64,000 bases of DNA from Propionispora vibrioides (GTDB taxonomy: Bacteria; Bacillota; Negativicutes; Propionisporales; Propionisporaceae): NCBI RefSeq assembly GCF_900110485.1, contig NZ_FODY01000002.1, positions 228,230 to 292,229 on the forward strand, given 5' to 3'. Below the pieces are notes generated by a model. The model was not told where the DNA came from. It saw only the letters and a list, made by a program, of their open reading frames with translations, and made no database searches. How positions within the stretch are numbered: the first letter of the stretch is position 1; each line of letters starts with the position of its first letter. Positions 16,514 through 24,021 of this stretch are shown piece after piece. The position numbers and the translations under genes were made by a program.

Positions 16514-17002
16514 TTAGGCTCCTATTTGCAATGCCTGGTTAAGCAGCGATACCGCCTGTTCCCGCTCCACGGCCTTACGTAAGTTACTCAGCAGGGTGCG
16601 GTTTTGAAAGAGCGAGGAAAGTTTCTGCAGCATGTTGATCTGTTCTTGCGGCTCCTTGATCGCCAACATGAAAACAATCTCCGCCTCGATAATCTGACTG
16701 GGATTTCCCATCATCTGAAACAATACCGGTTTTTTCAAAATGCCGATGGATACAGCGGCTCTATTCACATGAACAGCATCGGTATGGGGAATGGCCACCC
16801 CGATTTCAGCCGCCGGCAAGCCGGTGGGATAATGGACTTCCCGTTCTTGAATAGCCTGGATATACGACTCTTGCACATATCCCTGACGGAATAAATTGCC
16901 GCTCATTGTTGCCAATACTTCACACCGGTTGCTGGCTTCAATCCCTACCAGGACCAATTCCGGCACCAAGGCAAAAGCTTCTTTTCCATTCATTGGACTC
17001 AT
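16514..17002 (-). CDS. PTS EIIA, fructose/mannitol/galactitol type
   Basis: About 162 residues. AAEIGVAIPHTDAVHVNRAA contains the phosphohistidine of type-2 EIIA domains. It takes phosphate from HPr and gives it to EIIB. Its ATG at 17002 overlaps the regulator stop as ATGA (17002-16999), with GGGGAG upstream; a second ATG at 16993 is also possible. The overlap implies tight co-expression with the activator. It resembles the EIIA-like domain at the C-terminus of the regulator itself, perhaps giving competition for phosphate (inference). Confidence 0.9.
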   Translation of the reverse strand: MSPMNGKEAFALVPELVLVGIEASNRCEVLATMSGNLFRQGYVQESYIQAIQEREVHYPTGLPAAEIGVAIPHTDAVHVNRAAVSIGILKKPVLFQMMGNPSQIIEAEIVFMLAIKEPQEQINMLQKLSSLFQNRTLLSNLRKAVEREQAVSLLNQALQIGA

Positions 17003-19968
17003 CCTTTCTCCCCATAGTTGTGCATTGCTGCCATAAATTGCTCGGATGTTTTTACCTGCTGTACTGCCGATAAAAATTCCTGAGAACAAATAAGACTGTA
17101 TAACTGTTTAATCATTGTCTGGCACTCCTCGGTTAAAGCCAGCATATAAACAAGCTGAACCGGATTACCGTTCCACTCAATCGGATTTGCCAGTTTGGCG
17201 ATGGCAATCCCCGGCTTCTTTACAAAAGAAGGATCTGTGTGAGGCATCGCCGCTCCATTGCCCATATAGGTAGGCCGCAAAACTTCTCTTTGATAAATTC
17301 CTTCCAAAAAGTTCTCATGCACGTATTGCTGCCGGATCAATAAATCGCTTAAGCTTTGCAGTACCGCTTCCTTCTCCTGTACAGCAGGATCAACTACTAT
17401 AAGTTCCGGCGCCAGCAATTCCTGCAGGGTATAATCATGGACTGCGCCGGAGTTAGCCGCAACAAAACGTTCACCCTCCAGCAGCACTCTGATTCTTTGA
17501 ATACCATCACCCTTGACAAGTTCTTCAATAGAAATAAAAGCCACCTGCGGTAAGGCCGGGTCCACTGTTCCGATAACGGCAAGCACCGTTTTCGTTCGTT
17601 GTACATCCTGAATAACCTGGTGCAAATTCCCCTGAATGGCGCCAAACGACATGATTTCAATCTGTTCAGGCAGCTCCGGCAGCAACGATTCGATTAATTC
17701 CTTAACTTTCAAAGCCGCCCCCTCACCGGTAATGCAAACAGTTATCAACACCTTAGGCTTGGTTTGCGATTTTTCCTTTTTAAGCCCCAACCGGGAAACG
17801 TAGCGGGGATTTTCCTCCAATGAGCCGGCCAGCTCATCCAGTGTCATTTGCTGCAAGGCAGCCTTGCGCACCGCTTCAATGGCCAGCACGGTATCCACCC
17901 GCGAAATTACCCTTGTCTTAATGCCTGTCTTTTGAGTAACCAATTCCCCAAAGGTAACTAACGATCCCATATCGACTAAGAGCAGGACACCTTTTCCCTC
18001 ATCCGCCGACTTTGCCGTGTCCAAAACCCGCTCCAGGGCATTTTCCGGGCTTTCATCCAATGACATCTCTACACTTTTAGCATGCATAACGCCTAACAGC
18101 CGGTTAGCAACATCCGCCATTCCTTCGGCAACATGGCCATGGGAAATAATCACAATACCTACCCGGCCCTCTTCCAGTCGCTCTGTCTGGTTGGCAAATG
18201 TAACCAGATACATGGCCACAAAGCCGATTTCATCCTCGGGAAATTGCAATTGCAATTCGTTCTCCATGATCGAAACCATTTTTTTCGCCGCTTCATATTC
18301 ATGGCGGTGCTCTTTTTTAATCGTCTGCAGATGAGGATTGACGACCATCCGCCCTTCTTCTAAACGGTCCAGCGTCGTTTTCAAATGAATCGCCAGGCAA
18401 TAGAACAGTTTGTCCTCGGCAAGCTGCAATTCATGAGATAGCAACTTCTGCACTTTTTCACACACATCAAACACTTTTGCCCCGACAATTTTCACCAGAT
18501 CAGTTTTTAAAACAGGACGGACATTGGTTTCAATATGCTTGATGATTGTTTTAAAACGAACCTCCAGTTCATCGCCAATGATACAATTAATAGTTTCGTC
18601 ACTCATATTTTTGTTTTGCAAATCCTGATAGCGCTCTTCAATATACTGATAGATAGAAGACGATAACGAGTATATATTTTCCGTCTCCTTTGCTTCCTGA
18701 ACGGTATGATCAGGGTGGACAATCAGCTTTCCCTCGATCAGTTGTTCAATATCCTGGCGATTTTGAATTTTTAATAGGCCTTTGCGTGCATACGCCGGCA
18801 AATCCTCAACGGTAATACGGATTATATTCCCCTGATTGATCACATGGTTCAGAAAGGCTCGCGCGCAGGATACCTGAATAACGCTTAACAATTGTCCGAT
18901 ATTGCCCGGACACTCAAACAGCAGTAAGGCCCGAAGAGTTTCCGCATCAATCTCGATTGAGTTTTTCGTTCGCATAGCTTCCTGGGCAAAGAAAGCCGAC
19001 ATTAGCTCAAAGCGTTCATTAAAAGGACGGGCTGCTAAAGAAGGAATTTCGATCAGCATGGGAATGCGGCGGCGAAAGGTAATGAGCAGCGAGGAGTCCG
19101 GGTTTTCCGTGGTTGCTGCAATGATCATAACCGATGCATGACGGACCAGTTCGGTTTCACCTAAGCGGCGAAAACAATTTTTATCCATCAGGTAAAATAA
19201 AAGTTCCTGTCCCTCCGGCGGTAAACGATGAACTTCATCTAAGAATAAGATTCCGCCATTCGCCTTTTCAACCAGGCCTTCCTTATCGGCCGCCGCACCG
19301 GTAAAGGCACCGCGGATATAGCCGAATAGCTGAGCCATCAGCAATTGCGGGTTATTAACATAGTCAGCGCAGTTAAAGAAAACAAATGGCGCCTGCCGCG
19401 AGATCCGCTGTACACTTTTGGCGTATTGATACATGGCTTCGGCCAAATCACTTTTCCCAACTCCCGGTTCTCCCAAAATCAAGGTATGAAGACCCTTGGG
19501 TGGATAGAAAATGGCAGCCTTGGCCTGTTCAATAATGGTTTTCAAACTGCCCTGATAGCCGATAAAATGGGCAAATACGTCATTGGTTATGTTTGTTTCC
19601 TCCGGCTGCTGCGTGCCTGGCAGCATTGCTTCTTTCCGCAACAATTGGGCGGGTTGCGTTTTTTTCGGCGGTACCGGTTCGCATTCCCTACGGTATTCGC
19701 GAATCGCAAACCGCGAAATGTCAAATCCCTTGCTTCGCAAATGTTGTGTCAGGTCCCGCTCAGAGATATGCGGGCTTTTTTGCAATATGTCCTTTAATGC
19801 GGCCATCAGAACAGGTTTTCGTCGTGTACGCGAATCGGTGATACCATATTGCCGTCGCAAGCCCGTAACCTGCTCTCTTTTCATCCCCAGCAATTGGGCA
19901 AGTTGTTCGTCGGTATACGGTTTTTTCTTATCTTCCGTTGCAAGCAGCTGATTAAGTAATTCCTTCAT
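16999..19968 (-). CDS. LevR-type sigma-54-dependent PTS regulator (AAA+, PRD, EIIA-Man, EIIB-Gat, EIIA domains)
   Basis: 989 residues from ATG at 19968 behind GGAGGGG. Domains in order: N-terminal DNA-binding region (1-125); AAA+ sigma-54 activator domain with Walker A GEPGVGKS (about 165), the sigma-54 contact loop GAFTGA (about 225) and Walker B ILFLDEVH; PRD with RLEEGRMVVNP (about 535); EIIA-Man with VIISHGHVAEG (about 605); EIIB-Gat-like CITGEGAA (about 715); and type-2 EIIA with MGNGAAMPHTD (about 910). Such proteins sense PTS phosphorylation and drive sigma-54 promoters. It is the first gene of its own target operon and likely autoregulated via the sites at 19992-20120. Confidence 0.93.
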   Translation of the reverse strand: MKELLNQLLATEDKKKPYTDEQLAQLLGMKREQVTGLRRQYGITDSRTRRKPVLMAALKDILQKSPHISERDLTQHLRSKGFDISRFAIREYRRECEPVPPKKTQPAQLLRKEAMLPGTQQPEETNITNDVFAHFIGYQGSLKTIIEQAKAAIFYPPKGLHTLILGEPGVGKSDLAEAMYQYAKSVQRISRQAPFVFFNCADYVNNPQLLMAQLFGYIRGAFTGAAADKEGLVEKANGGILFLDEVHRLPPEGQELLFYLMDKNCFRRLGETELVRHASVMIIAATTENPDSSLLITFRRRIPMLIEIPSLAARPFNERFELMSAFFAQEAMRTKNSIEIDAETLRALLLFECPGNIGQLLSVIQVSCARAFLNHVINQGNIIRITVEDLPAYARKGLLKIQNRQDIEQLIEGKLIVHPDHTVQEAKETENIYSLSSSIYQYIEERYQDLQNKNMSDETINCIIGDELEVRFKTIIKHIETNVRPVLKTDLVKIVGAKVFDVCEKVQKLLSHELQLAEDKLFYCLAIHLKTTLDRLEEGRMVVNPHLQTIKKEHRHEYEAAKKMVSIMENELQLQFPEDEIGFVAMYLVTFANQTERLEEGRVGIVIISHGHVAEGMADVANRLLGVMHAKSVEMSLDESPENALERVLDTAKSADEGKGVLLLVDMGSLVTFGELVTQKTGIKTRVISRVDTVLAIEAVRKAALQQMTLDELAGSLEENPRYVSRLGLKKEKSQTKPKVLITVCITGEGAALKVKELIESLLPELPEQIEIMSFGAIQGNLHQVIQDVQRTKTVLAVIGTVDPALPQVAFISIEELVKGDGIQRIRVLLEGERFVAANSGAVHDYTLQELLAPELIVVDPAVQEKEAVLQSLSDLLIRQQYVHENFLEGIYQREVLRPTYMGNGAAMPHTDPSFVKKPGIAIAKLANPIEWNGNPVQLVYMLALTEECQTMIKQLYSLICSQEFLSAVQQVKTSEQFMAAMHNYGEKG

Positions 19969-19991
19969 ATGCCCCTCCACCCTTATTTAAT

Positions 19992-20007
19992 AGCATAAAC
20001 CATGCCA
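19992..20007 (-). promoter_or_regulatory. Sigma-54 (-24/-12) promoter of the PTS operon
   Basis: Minus strand TGGCATGGTTTATGCT: GG and GC are separated exactly as in the consensus TGGCAC-N5-TTGC. Transcription would begin about 12 bases past the GC, just before the ribosome site of the regulator gene, giving a very short leader. Confidence 0.8.
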
Positions 20008-20067
20008 AGCAAGGTATATATTGTAGACTGTTGATTTTTTGCCGCACTCAGGGCTCTCTACTTATTA

Positions 20068-20120
20068 CAAAGTATACCAATCATCGACAAAACATACCAT
20101 ACCATTTCAAAACATACCAT
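20068..20120. promoter_or_regulatory. Three iterons with exact 20-bp period: candidate upstream activator sites
   Basis: CAAAGTATACCA starts at 20068, CAAAACATACCAT at 20088 and CAAAACATACCAT at 20108. The spacing of two helical turns puts all copies on one DNA face, about 60-115 bp upstream of the -24 element, as expected for an enhancer-binding activator. Confidence 0.7.
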
Positions 20121-20252
20121 GTCTGACTCGTTTATCTTTAAAGTGTAAATTGTAGTGGCATGTCTTTTATTATGAAATAAATGAATTGGAACAATGAGAA
20201 ACATCTGTTTTATTAATTTACAAATTTGTACTATACTCATACTATCGGACTA

Positions 20253-20425
20253 GAGCGTGTCTACAAACTAACGGAATGATCTATGGCGAGTGATTTTTGC
20301 GCCAGACGAATTATACCCTAAAGGGCACACGAAATTTTGCAGGAATAGCGGCCCCTGTTTCAAAAAATTTTAATGGCACAAAAAACACCGTCAGGAAGCG
20401 CTTGGGATAGTTTAAAGACACGCCC
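20253..20425. repeat. MITE-like repeat, copy 2 (173 bp)
   Basis: Ends GAGCGTGTCTACAAACTA and TAGTTTAAAGACACGCCC form imperfect terminal inverted repeats; the interior matches copy 1 nearly base for base over the left 110 bp. It is preceded by TA. It lies in the proC upstream region and could affect its expression. Confidence 0.85.
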
Positions 20426-20562
20426 TGGATAACAGCAAGTCGCTTCGTTAAAAGAGCATTTGTAAAAAACAATCACTATAAAGATTGATTCAAAACATTC
20501 CCGTTTTTCATATTATCGAGTTATCCAGTATGACTCTGCGAAAGCCTTAAGGAGGATTTATC

Positions 20563-21375
20563 ATGAAAGAACTTGGTTTTATCGGCTGTGGCCATATGGG
20601 TGAGGCCATGGTGTCCGGCGTATTGAAAAGCGGCTATTTAACAGGCAGCGACATTCTCGTACATACCGGCCGTCCGGAAAGCCTGGAAGCGCTGCACCAA
20701 AAATACGGAATCCAAACAGCCCAGACTAACCGCGACGTTGCCCGGCAGGCAAAGCTCTTGCTGCTTGCGGTCAAACCTAACATGTATGCTGCTGTTATCA
20801 ACGAAATCCGCGAAAATATCCAGGAAAACTCTATCATTATCACCATTGCCCCCAGCTATTCTATCGCAGCAATACGAGCCGCCTTTGGCAAGCCGCTGAA
20901 AGTGGTGCGGGCCATGCCCAATACCCCGCTTATGGTTGGCTGCGGCATGTCCGGCATCACCTTCTCGGACAATATTACAGAAGCGGAAAAACAAAGTGTT
21001 CACAAGCTCTTCAACAGCTCCGGTACAGCAATAGAAGTGAAGGAAGACCTGATGAGCGCCGTCGGCTCTGTCAGCGGATCATCACCGGCATTTGTCTATA
21101 TGCTGATTGAGGCTATGGCGGATACCGCCGTGGCCCTGGGACTTTCCCGCAAAGATTCCTATTTGTTCGCTGCTAAGGCCGTCGAAGGCGCCGCTAAAAT
21201 GGTGCTGGAAACTGGTGAGCACCCCGGAGCATTGAAAGATGCAGTCTGTTCGCCTGGCGGTACAACAATTGAAGGAGTACTGGCCCTTTCTGCCAATGGC
21301 TTTAGAGGAAACATTGCTGAAGCCATGCTTCGCTCGGCAGATAAATTCCGTGAAATGGAGAGCGCTCAGAAATAA
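20563..21375 (+). CDS. proC: Pyrroline-5-carboxylate reductase
   Basis: 270 residues. LGFIGCGHMGEAMVSGVL is the N-terminal dinucleotide-binding motif; VVRAMPNTPLMVGCGMSG and the C-terminal DAVCSPGGTTIEGVLAL are the two P5CR signatures. It reduces pyrroline-5-carboxylate to proline with NAD(P)H in the cytoplasm. AAGGAGG precedes the ATG. It is monocistronic, ended by the strong hairpin at 21385-21426 that it shares with the convergent aldolase operon. Nothing unusual in the protein. Confidence 0.95.
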   Translation: MKELGFIGCGHMGEAMVSGVLKSGYLTGSDILVHTGRPESLEALHQKYGIQTAQTNRDVARQAKLLLLAVKPNMYAAVINEIRENIQENSIIITIAPSYSIAAIRAAFGKPLKVVRAMPNTPLMVGCGMSGITFSDNITEAEKQSVHKLFNSSGTAIEVKEDLMSAVGSVSGSSPAFVYMLIEAMADTAVALGLSRKDSYLFAAKAVEGAAKMVLETGEHPGALKDAVCSPGGTTIEGVLALSANGFRGNIAEAMLRSADKFREMESAQK

Positions 21376-21384
21376 CCCATTCGT

Positions 21385-21426
21385 AAATGAAATAAGCCAG
21401 CCGAAACCGGCTGGCTTATTTCATTT
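21385..21426 (+). terminator. Bidirectional terminator between proC and yjbQ
   Basis: A perfect 19-bp stem (AAATGAAATAAGCCAGCCG and its complement) around AAAC. T-rich arms on both sides serve convergent transcripts. Confidence 0.88.
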
Positions 21427-21443
21427 ACTTCTAACTTTCTCTG

Positions 21444-21956
21444 TTATTTCCCTAAAACCTGTATATAGATATTCCGGTTACGCGCTCTATTCTGATCCCA
21501 GTCAACAAAATAGATGTAGCCAACCGTTCCGGTCATTAGCTTTCCGCCACGAATCACAAAGGTTTCACTGGAGCCAATCAAGGTTGCTTTGAGATGAGCA
21601 TCTGTGTTTAACAATGTTCCGGGATCAGGAGGATAATTCGGATCATTTAGGCCCATGGCAAATTCGGTATGTTTAGGACCCGGGCTGCCATATTGTCCTT
21701 CCGTCACACAACGGGGAATAATTTTATCCAAAATTCTATTCAGATCTACCTGGATTACTTCATCACCGTTAAAGTTCCGATCATGCATATATTCCTCAAA
21801 AAATACGGAACAAGTAGTGTGAGGAGTACTTACTACTACAATTCCCTCCTGCACTTTGCTTTCGGCAATGATTCTGCGGACCTCTTCGGTAATTTCATGA
21901 TAAGACGGACGATTTCCATTCGATTTGACTACTAAAGTATCTCCATGTACGATCAT
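21444..21956 (-). CDS. YjbQ/UPF0047 family protein
   Basis: 170 residues, longer than the usual 130-140. VSTPHTTCSVFFEE holds the family H-T-T-C motif, and the C-terminal part has the conserved GTVGYIYFVDWDQNR block. YjbQ homologues show weak thiamin-phosphate synthase activity but their real role is unclear. Its ATG overlaps the stop of the TIM-like gene (TCATGA). Being third in an aldolase/isomerase operon, it may help with a phosphorylated sugar or act in metabolite repair (inference). Confidence 0.82.
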   Translation of the reverse strand: MIVHGDTLVVKSNGNRPSYHEITEEVRRIIAESKVQEGIVVVSTPHTTCSVFFEEYMHDRNFNGDEVIQVDLNRILDKIIPRCVTEGQYGSPGPKHTEFAMGLNDPNYPPDPGTLLNTDAHLKATLIGSSETFVIRGGKLMTGTVGYIYFVDWDQNRARNRNIYIQVLGK

Positions 21957-22657
21957 GACAATTCAATCCTTTCTTTTTCTGTTCTTTTTAAGGCCTTTAT
22001 CATTTCGAGAATCTTTTCTTTTCGATTGGGAGCATTTAATATGCCACTGGTGCCACCGCTGCCATCGGCTCCCTGCGTAATTACCCGGTACACATCATCA
22101 CCGGTACTTACACCGGCCGCCTGGATAATTAATATGGAAGAGTCAATTGCCTTCACGGCTTCGTTGGTCTCAAGAATATAGCTGTCATCACTGGTGTGTC
22201 CTGTGCCGATCAAACTGGTCGGCTCACAAATGATCACATCCGGCTTAAGCTGCGCCACAGCTTTACATTGCGCTACACTGTCGGCACACACGATTGTAAT
22301 GATCCCCAGTTCATCGGCCCGTCTCATAGCCTTATCTAAATTGGCCAGCGTCAGTGGACGTTCCGCGTGATTTAACACTACCGCTGCGACTCCGGCATGT
22401 TTCAATGCCTCCGGCAAAACATGACCCATGCCTCTGCCCGGGACGATTCCATCCATATGTTGAGCCGTAACAATGAGCTGAGAAGTATGCTGAACAATGG
22501 CCGGAATATCAACCAACTGCGCAGTAAACATGACATCTATGTTGTACTCTTTGGCTAATTGATCGGCAACTTTAGCTAATTCCAAACTTTCTTTTCCATA
22601 AATATAGGATTTCGGATTAATAATCAGAAAAGGAGCCTTTATCTTGCGCTTATTCAT
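21953..22657 (-). CDS. Triosephosphate isomerase-family protein (non-canonical, short)
   Basis: 234 residues, shorter than bacterial TpiA (about 250) and closer to archaeal-type enzymes. Key residues appear in order: Asn/Lys in INPKSYIYG, catalytic His in LNHAERP, catalytic Glu in ICEPTSLIGTG, and the phosphate loop in the GADGSGGTSGIL region. It would interconvert dihydroxyacetone phosphate and glyceraldehyde 3-phosphate, or a related keto/aldose phosphate. Position after a class II aldolase suggests it processes aldolase products. Probably a second, pathway-specific isomerase, with the housekeeping tpiA elsewhere. Confidence 0.82.
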   Translation of the reverse strand: MNKRKIKAPFLIINPKSYIYGKESLELAKVADQLAKEYNIDVMFTAQLVDIPAIVQHTSQLIVTAQHMDGIVPGRGMGHVLPEALKHAGVAAVVLNHAERPLTLANLDKAMRRADELGIITIVCADSVAQCKAVAQLKPDVIICEPTSLIGTGHTSDDSYILETNEAVKAIDSSILIIQAAGVSTGDDVYRVITQGADGSGGTSGILNAPNRKEKILEMIKALKRTEKERIELS

Positions 22658-22718
22658 AGCTTTTCCTCTTTTCCTGCGATTTTACTGAAGCCGGTTCTGT
22701 GTAAACAATAGGTAACGG

Positions 22719-23552
22719 TTATTTCTTGGTTGCAAAAACAGCATAGTAATGTCTTAAGCATTTTTGCACACCTGCTTTGGCAGAAGCCTTTACCTTCAGG
22801 TAATGATCGGGCTTTTGTTCCTGGATTTCATTCATGGCCGCATTAAGGAAATCAGAAAAAATATTAATTTTTGTTATTCCATTCAAGGCGCACCGATTCA
22901 AATTTTCATCCCCCGATGAAGATCCGCCATGCAAAACCAAAGGCGTATCAATAGCTGCTGCGATTTCCCGCAACCGGTCAAAGTTAATTTCCGGAACACC
23001 CTTATACATACCATGGGCGGTACCGATGGAAATAGCCAGCGAATCGACGCCTGTTGCTTCCACAAATCGGCAGGCATCTTCTACGGTGGTGTATTCTGAC
23101 TCAGTCAACTGGTGATTTTCATAGTTTTCGCCTGAACCGACATGTCCGATTTCGGCTTCTACCACAACACCCCGTGCCTGGGCATAAGCTACGATTTCTT
23201 TGGTCTTTTTTACATTGAGAGCAAAATCATCCTGCGATGCATCAATCATTACAGATGAAAAACCCAGATCAACCGCTTTTTTTATAACACCCGGAGTAAT
23301 CCCATGGTCCAGATGCAAGACCACCGGGACTTTAGCATTTTCCGCATATTTCTTGCCGATCATAGCGGCATCTTCCAATGATATGCTGTCGCCAATATGG
23401 CTTTCCGCTAAAGCCAGGATTAACGGTAATTCAAGTTCTTCAGCTACTTCCACATGCCATTTCAACCAATCCACATCAATGAAATTTGGTGCCGGAATAG
23501 CAAACTTCTCCTGCTGCGCTTTCTTAAATAAATCCTTAGACGTAACTAACAC
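22719..23552 (-). CDS. Class II ketose-bisphosphate aldolase (FbaA/GatY/KbaY family)
   Basis: 277 residues from GTG at 23552, seven bases behind GGAGGG; this start gives the usual MLVTSKDLF N-terminus. Zinc ligands are visible in VVLHLDHG, in ISIGTAHGMYKG and in LVLHGGSSSG; VEAEIGHVGSGE is the conserved glutamate block. It cleaves fructose-, tagatose- or a related ketose bisphosphate into two triose phosphates. It leads the operon with the TIM-like protein and YjbQ and has its own sigma-A promoter at 23755-23783. The exact sugar is unknown. Confidence 0.9.
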   Translation of the reverse strand: MLVTSKDLFKKAQQEKFAIPAPNFIDVDWLKWHVEVAEELELPLILALAESHIGDSISLEDAAMIGKKYAENAKVPVVLHLDHGITPGVIKKAVDLGFSSVMIDASQDDFALNVKKTKEIVAYAQARGVVVEAEIGHVGSGENYENHQLTESEYTTVEDACRFVEATGVDSLAISIGTAHGMYKGVPEINFDRLREIAAAIDTPLVLHGGSSSGDENLNRCALNGITKINIFSDFLNAAMNEIQEQKPDHYLKVKASAKAGVQKCLRHYYAVFATKK

Positions 23553-23734
23553 TTGCTTTCCCTCCATTCCTATATTGCACATATGGTCAATTAAATAGAC
23601 AAAAGTTCACTCGAGGGTAAAAAATAAAATGGTCATAAGTGAAACGCACTCTCTTATTCACCACTTGTTTAAAACTTTTTTGAACTTTTGTTTAACTAAT
23701 TGGTCAAATGTTCAATGTAGTGTAAAAATAAAAC

Positions 23735-23783
23735 GGATGATCATCCATGGCTCTAGCATAGTCCTTATCAGCCTATTTGTCAA
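23735..23783 (-). promoter_or_regulatory. Sigma-A promoter and operator of the aldolase operon
   Basis: Minus-strand TTGACA (23778-23783) and TATGCT (23755-23760) are spaced by 17 bases. The perfect palindrome GGATGATCATCC at 23735-23746 covers the expected start site, placing an operator at +1. Confidence 0.78.
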
Positions 23784-23815
23784 TACAATATATTGAACTT
23801 TTCCGAAATAACCGA

Positions 23816-23983
23816 CTATTCCGCCCCACCAAGCTTGGATTTGACCTCTTCCACAAATTTTCTCCGGTGCAAATCCATCAGGATTTCTCTGAAAGCTATA
23901 CTTAACACGCCATCTTCTAAAGACCACCCGCCTGTAATCTCTATATTATGCAATTTATTTGAAGCAATTTCCTGGTGATTTTT
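23816..23983 (-). pseudogene. Gene fragment: 55-codon open frame without a good start
   Basis: On the minus strand a protein-like frame follows a TAA (23984-23986) and ends at TAG (23816). Its sequence includes ITGGWSLEDGVLSIAFREI and a charged helix with HRRKFVEEVKSK, which looks like a genuine C-terminus. There is no ATG or GTG in place; only a TTG ten codons in. It may be a remnant of a longer gene, perhaps a regulator of the adjacent operon (speculative), or a very small gene. Family not recognised. Confidence 0.4.
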
Positions 23984-24021
23984 TTAATTGCTATGCTTAA
24001 GTATTCTCCATCACCTGGGCC

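Larger units (their letters stand above)
19969..20562. other. Divergent intergenic region between the PTS regulator and proC
   Basis: 594 bases containing the sigma-54 promoter (19992-20007), three 20-bp iterons (20068-20120), MITE copy 2 (20253-20425) and the proC leader. No gene is seen; a 60-codon minus frame over the iterons is not credible. Confidence 0.75.
23553..24021. other. Leader and upstream region of the aldolase operon
   Basis: 469 bases. The leader (23553-23748) repeats a TGGTCA-type element at about 23583, 23630 and 23701 and holds several GAACTTTT/AAAAGTTC motifs, likely repressor sites. Upstream lie the promoter and a gene fragment at 23816-23983. Confidence 0.5.
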
